Shown: piece after piece, positions 63,978-64,000 of the stretch | How the letters are laid out: each line of letters starts with the position of its first letter | How positions within the stretch are numbered: the first letter of the stretch is position 1 | DNA from: Hyphomicrobiaceae bacterium | Lineage (GTDB): Bacteria; Pseudomonadota; Alphaproteobacteria; Rhizobiales; Hyphomicrobiaceae | Length of the DNA: 64,000 bases | Assembly (NCBI GenBank): GCA_022842785.1 | Contig: JALHOW010000004.1 | Location: 1 to 64,000 of the forward strand | Direction: 5' to 3' | Notes under the pieces: generated by a model | What the model was told of the DNA's origin: nothing | The model's input: the letters and a program-made list of their open reading frames with translations, nothing else | The model's database searches: none | Position numbers and translations under genes: made by a program

Positions 63978-64000
63978 ATGAGCCGCAGTTCGAGTATGCC
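63978..64000 (+). CDS. Possible start of a gene cut by the window end
   Basis: ATG at 63978 with GGAG a few bases upstream (CTGGAGCCGTC) and an open frame (MSRSSSM) to the edge. Seven codons are too few to name it. Confidence 0.25.

Overview
The window is GC-rich (roughly 60-65% by eye) with alphaproteobacterial gene content. The combination of FlbT, FlaF, MotC, MotE, an FtcR/Rem-type orphan regulator, a separate rod-binding FlgJ and DUF1217 next to flgF-fliI points to the order Hyphomicrobiales (Rhizobiales). I cannot name a genus. No 16S rRNA or complete tRNA is present.

Region 1 (1-14,102) is the right end of an integrative and conjugative element. It holds a trb-type type IV secretion operon (tail of a CopG-like gene, trbB-C-D-E/J-L-F-G-I, a DUF736 gene), two cargo genes (hot-dog thioesterase, MFS transporter), an AlpA-like regulator and a tyrosine recombinase. 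The element ends at a copy of the 3' part of tRNA-Gly(TCC), which reads as the attachment site. The relaxase, the coupling protein and the left end lie outside the window. Two features are unusual. trbE and trbJ form one uninterrupted 1111-codon frame. Two copies of a roughly 139-bp palindromic (BIME-like) repeat sit inside the operon, one forming most of the trbC N-terminus and one occupying the trbK position.

Region 2 (14,103-26,125) is chromosomal housekeeping and transport: a class I methyltransferase, an orphan NitT/TauT-type substrate-binding protein behind a repeated operator-like sequence, a 42-residue membrane protein, a class C beta-lactamase-like hydrolase, gshA (plant-type glutamate-cysteine ligase), ahcY behind a perfect 7-2-7 palindrome, a metallophosphoesterase-fold protein without its usual DxH motif, a lipoprotein, acuI and a polytopic membrane protein.

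Region 3 (26,455-62,562) is a nearly complete flagellar locus. From motA (59,423) down to about 27,838 every gene is on the minus strand, many with 4-bp ATGA overlaps. It covers the export gate (flhA, flhB, fliP, fliQ, fliR), MS/C ring and switch (fliF, fliG, fliM, fliN), rod, rings and hook (flgB, flgC, flgF, flgG, flgH, flgI, flgE, flgD, fliE, fliK, flgA, flgJ), filament and junction (one flagellin, flgK, flgL), stator (motA, motB, motC, motE), ATPase (fliI with FliH-like and FliJ-like partners) and regulators (ftcR, flbT, flaF). DUF1217-flgF-fliI runs divergently on the plus strand. A GH24 lysozyme-like gene at the outer edge may provide the peptidoglycan-cutting activity that FlgJ lacks here. 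At least three small genes inside the locus have no function I recognise. No fliD, fliS or chemotaxis genes are visible.

Region 4 (62,563-64,000) has a 74-bp palindrome, a GntR/UTRA regulator and an AT-rich intergenic stretch, with a possible gene starting at the very end.
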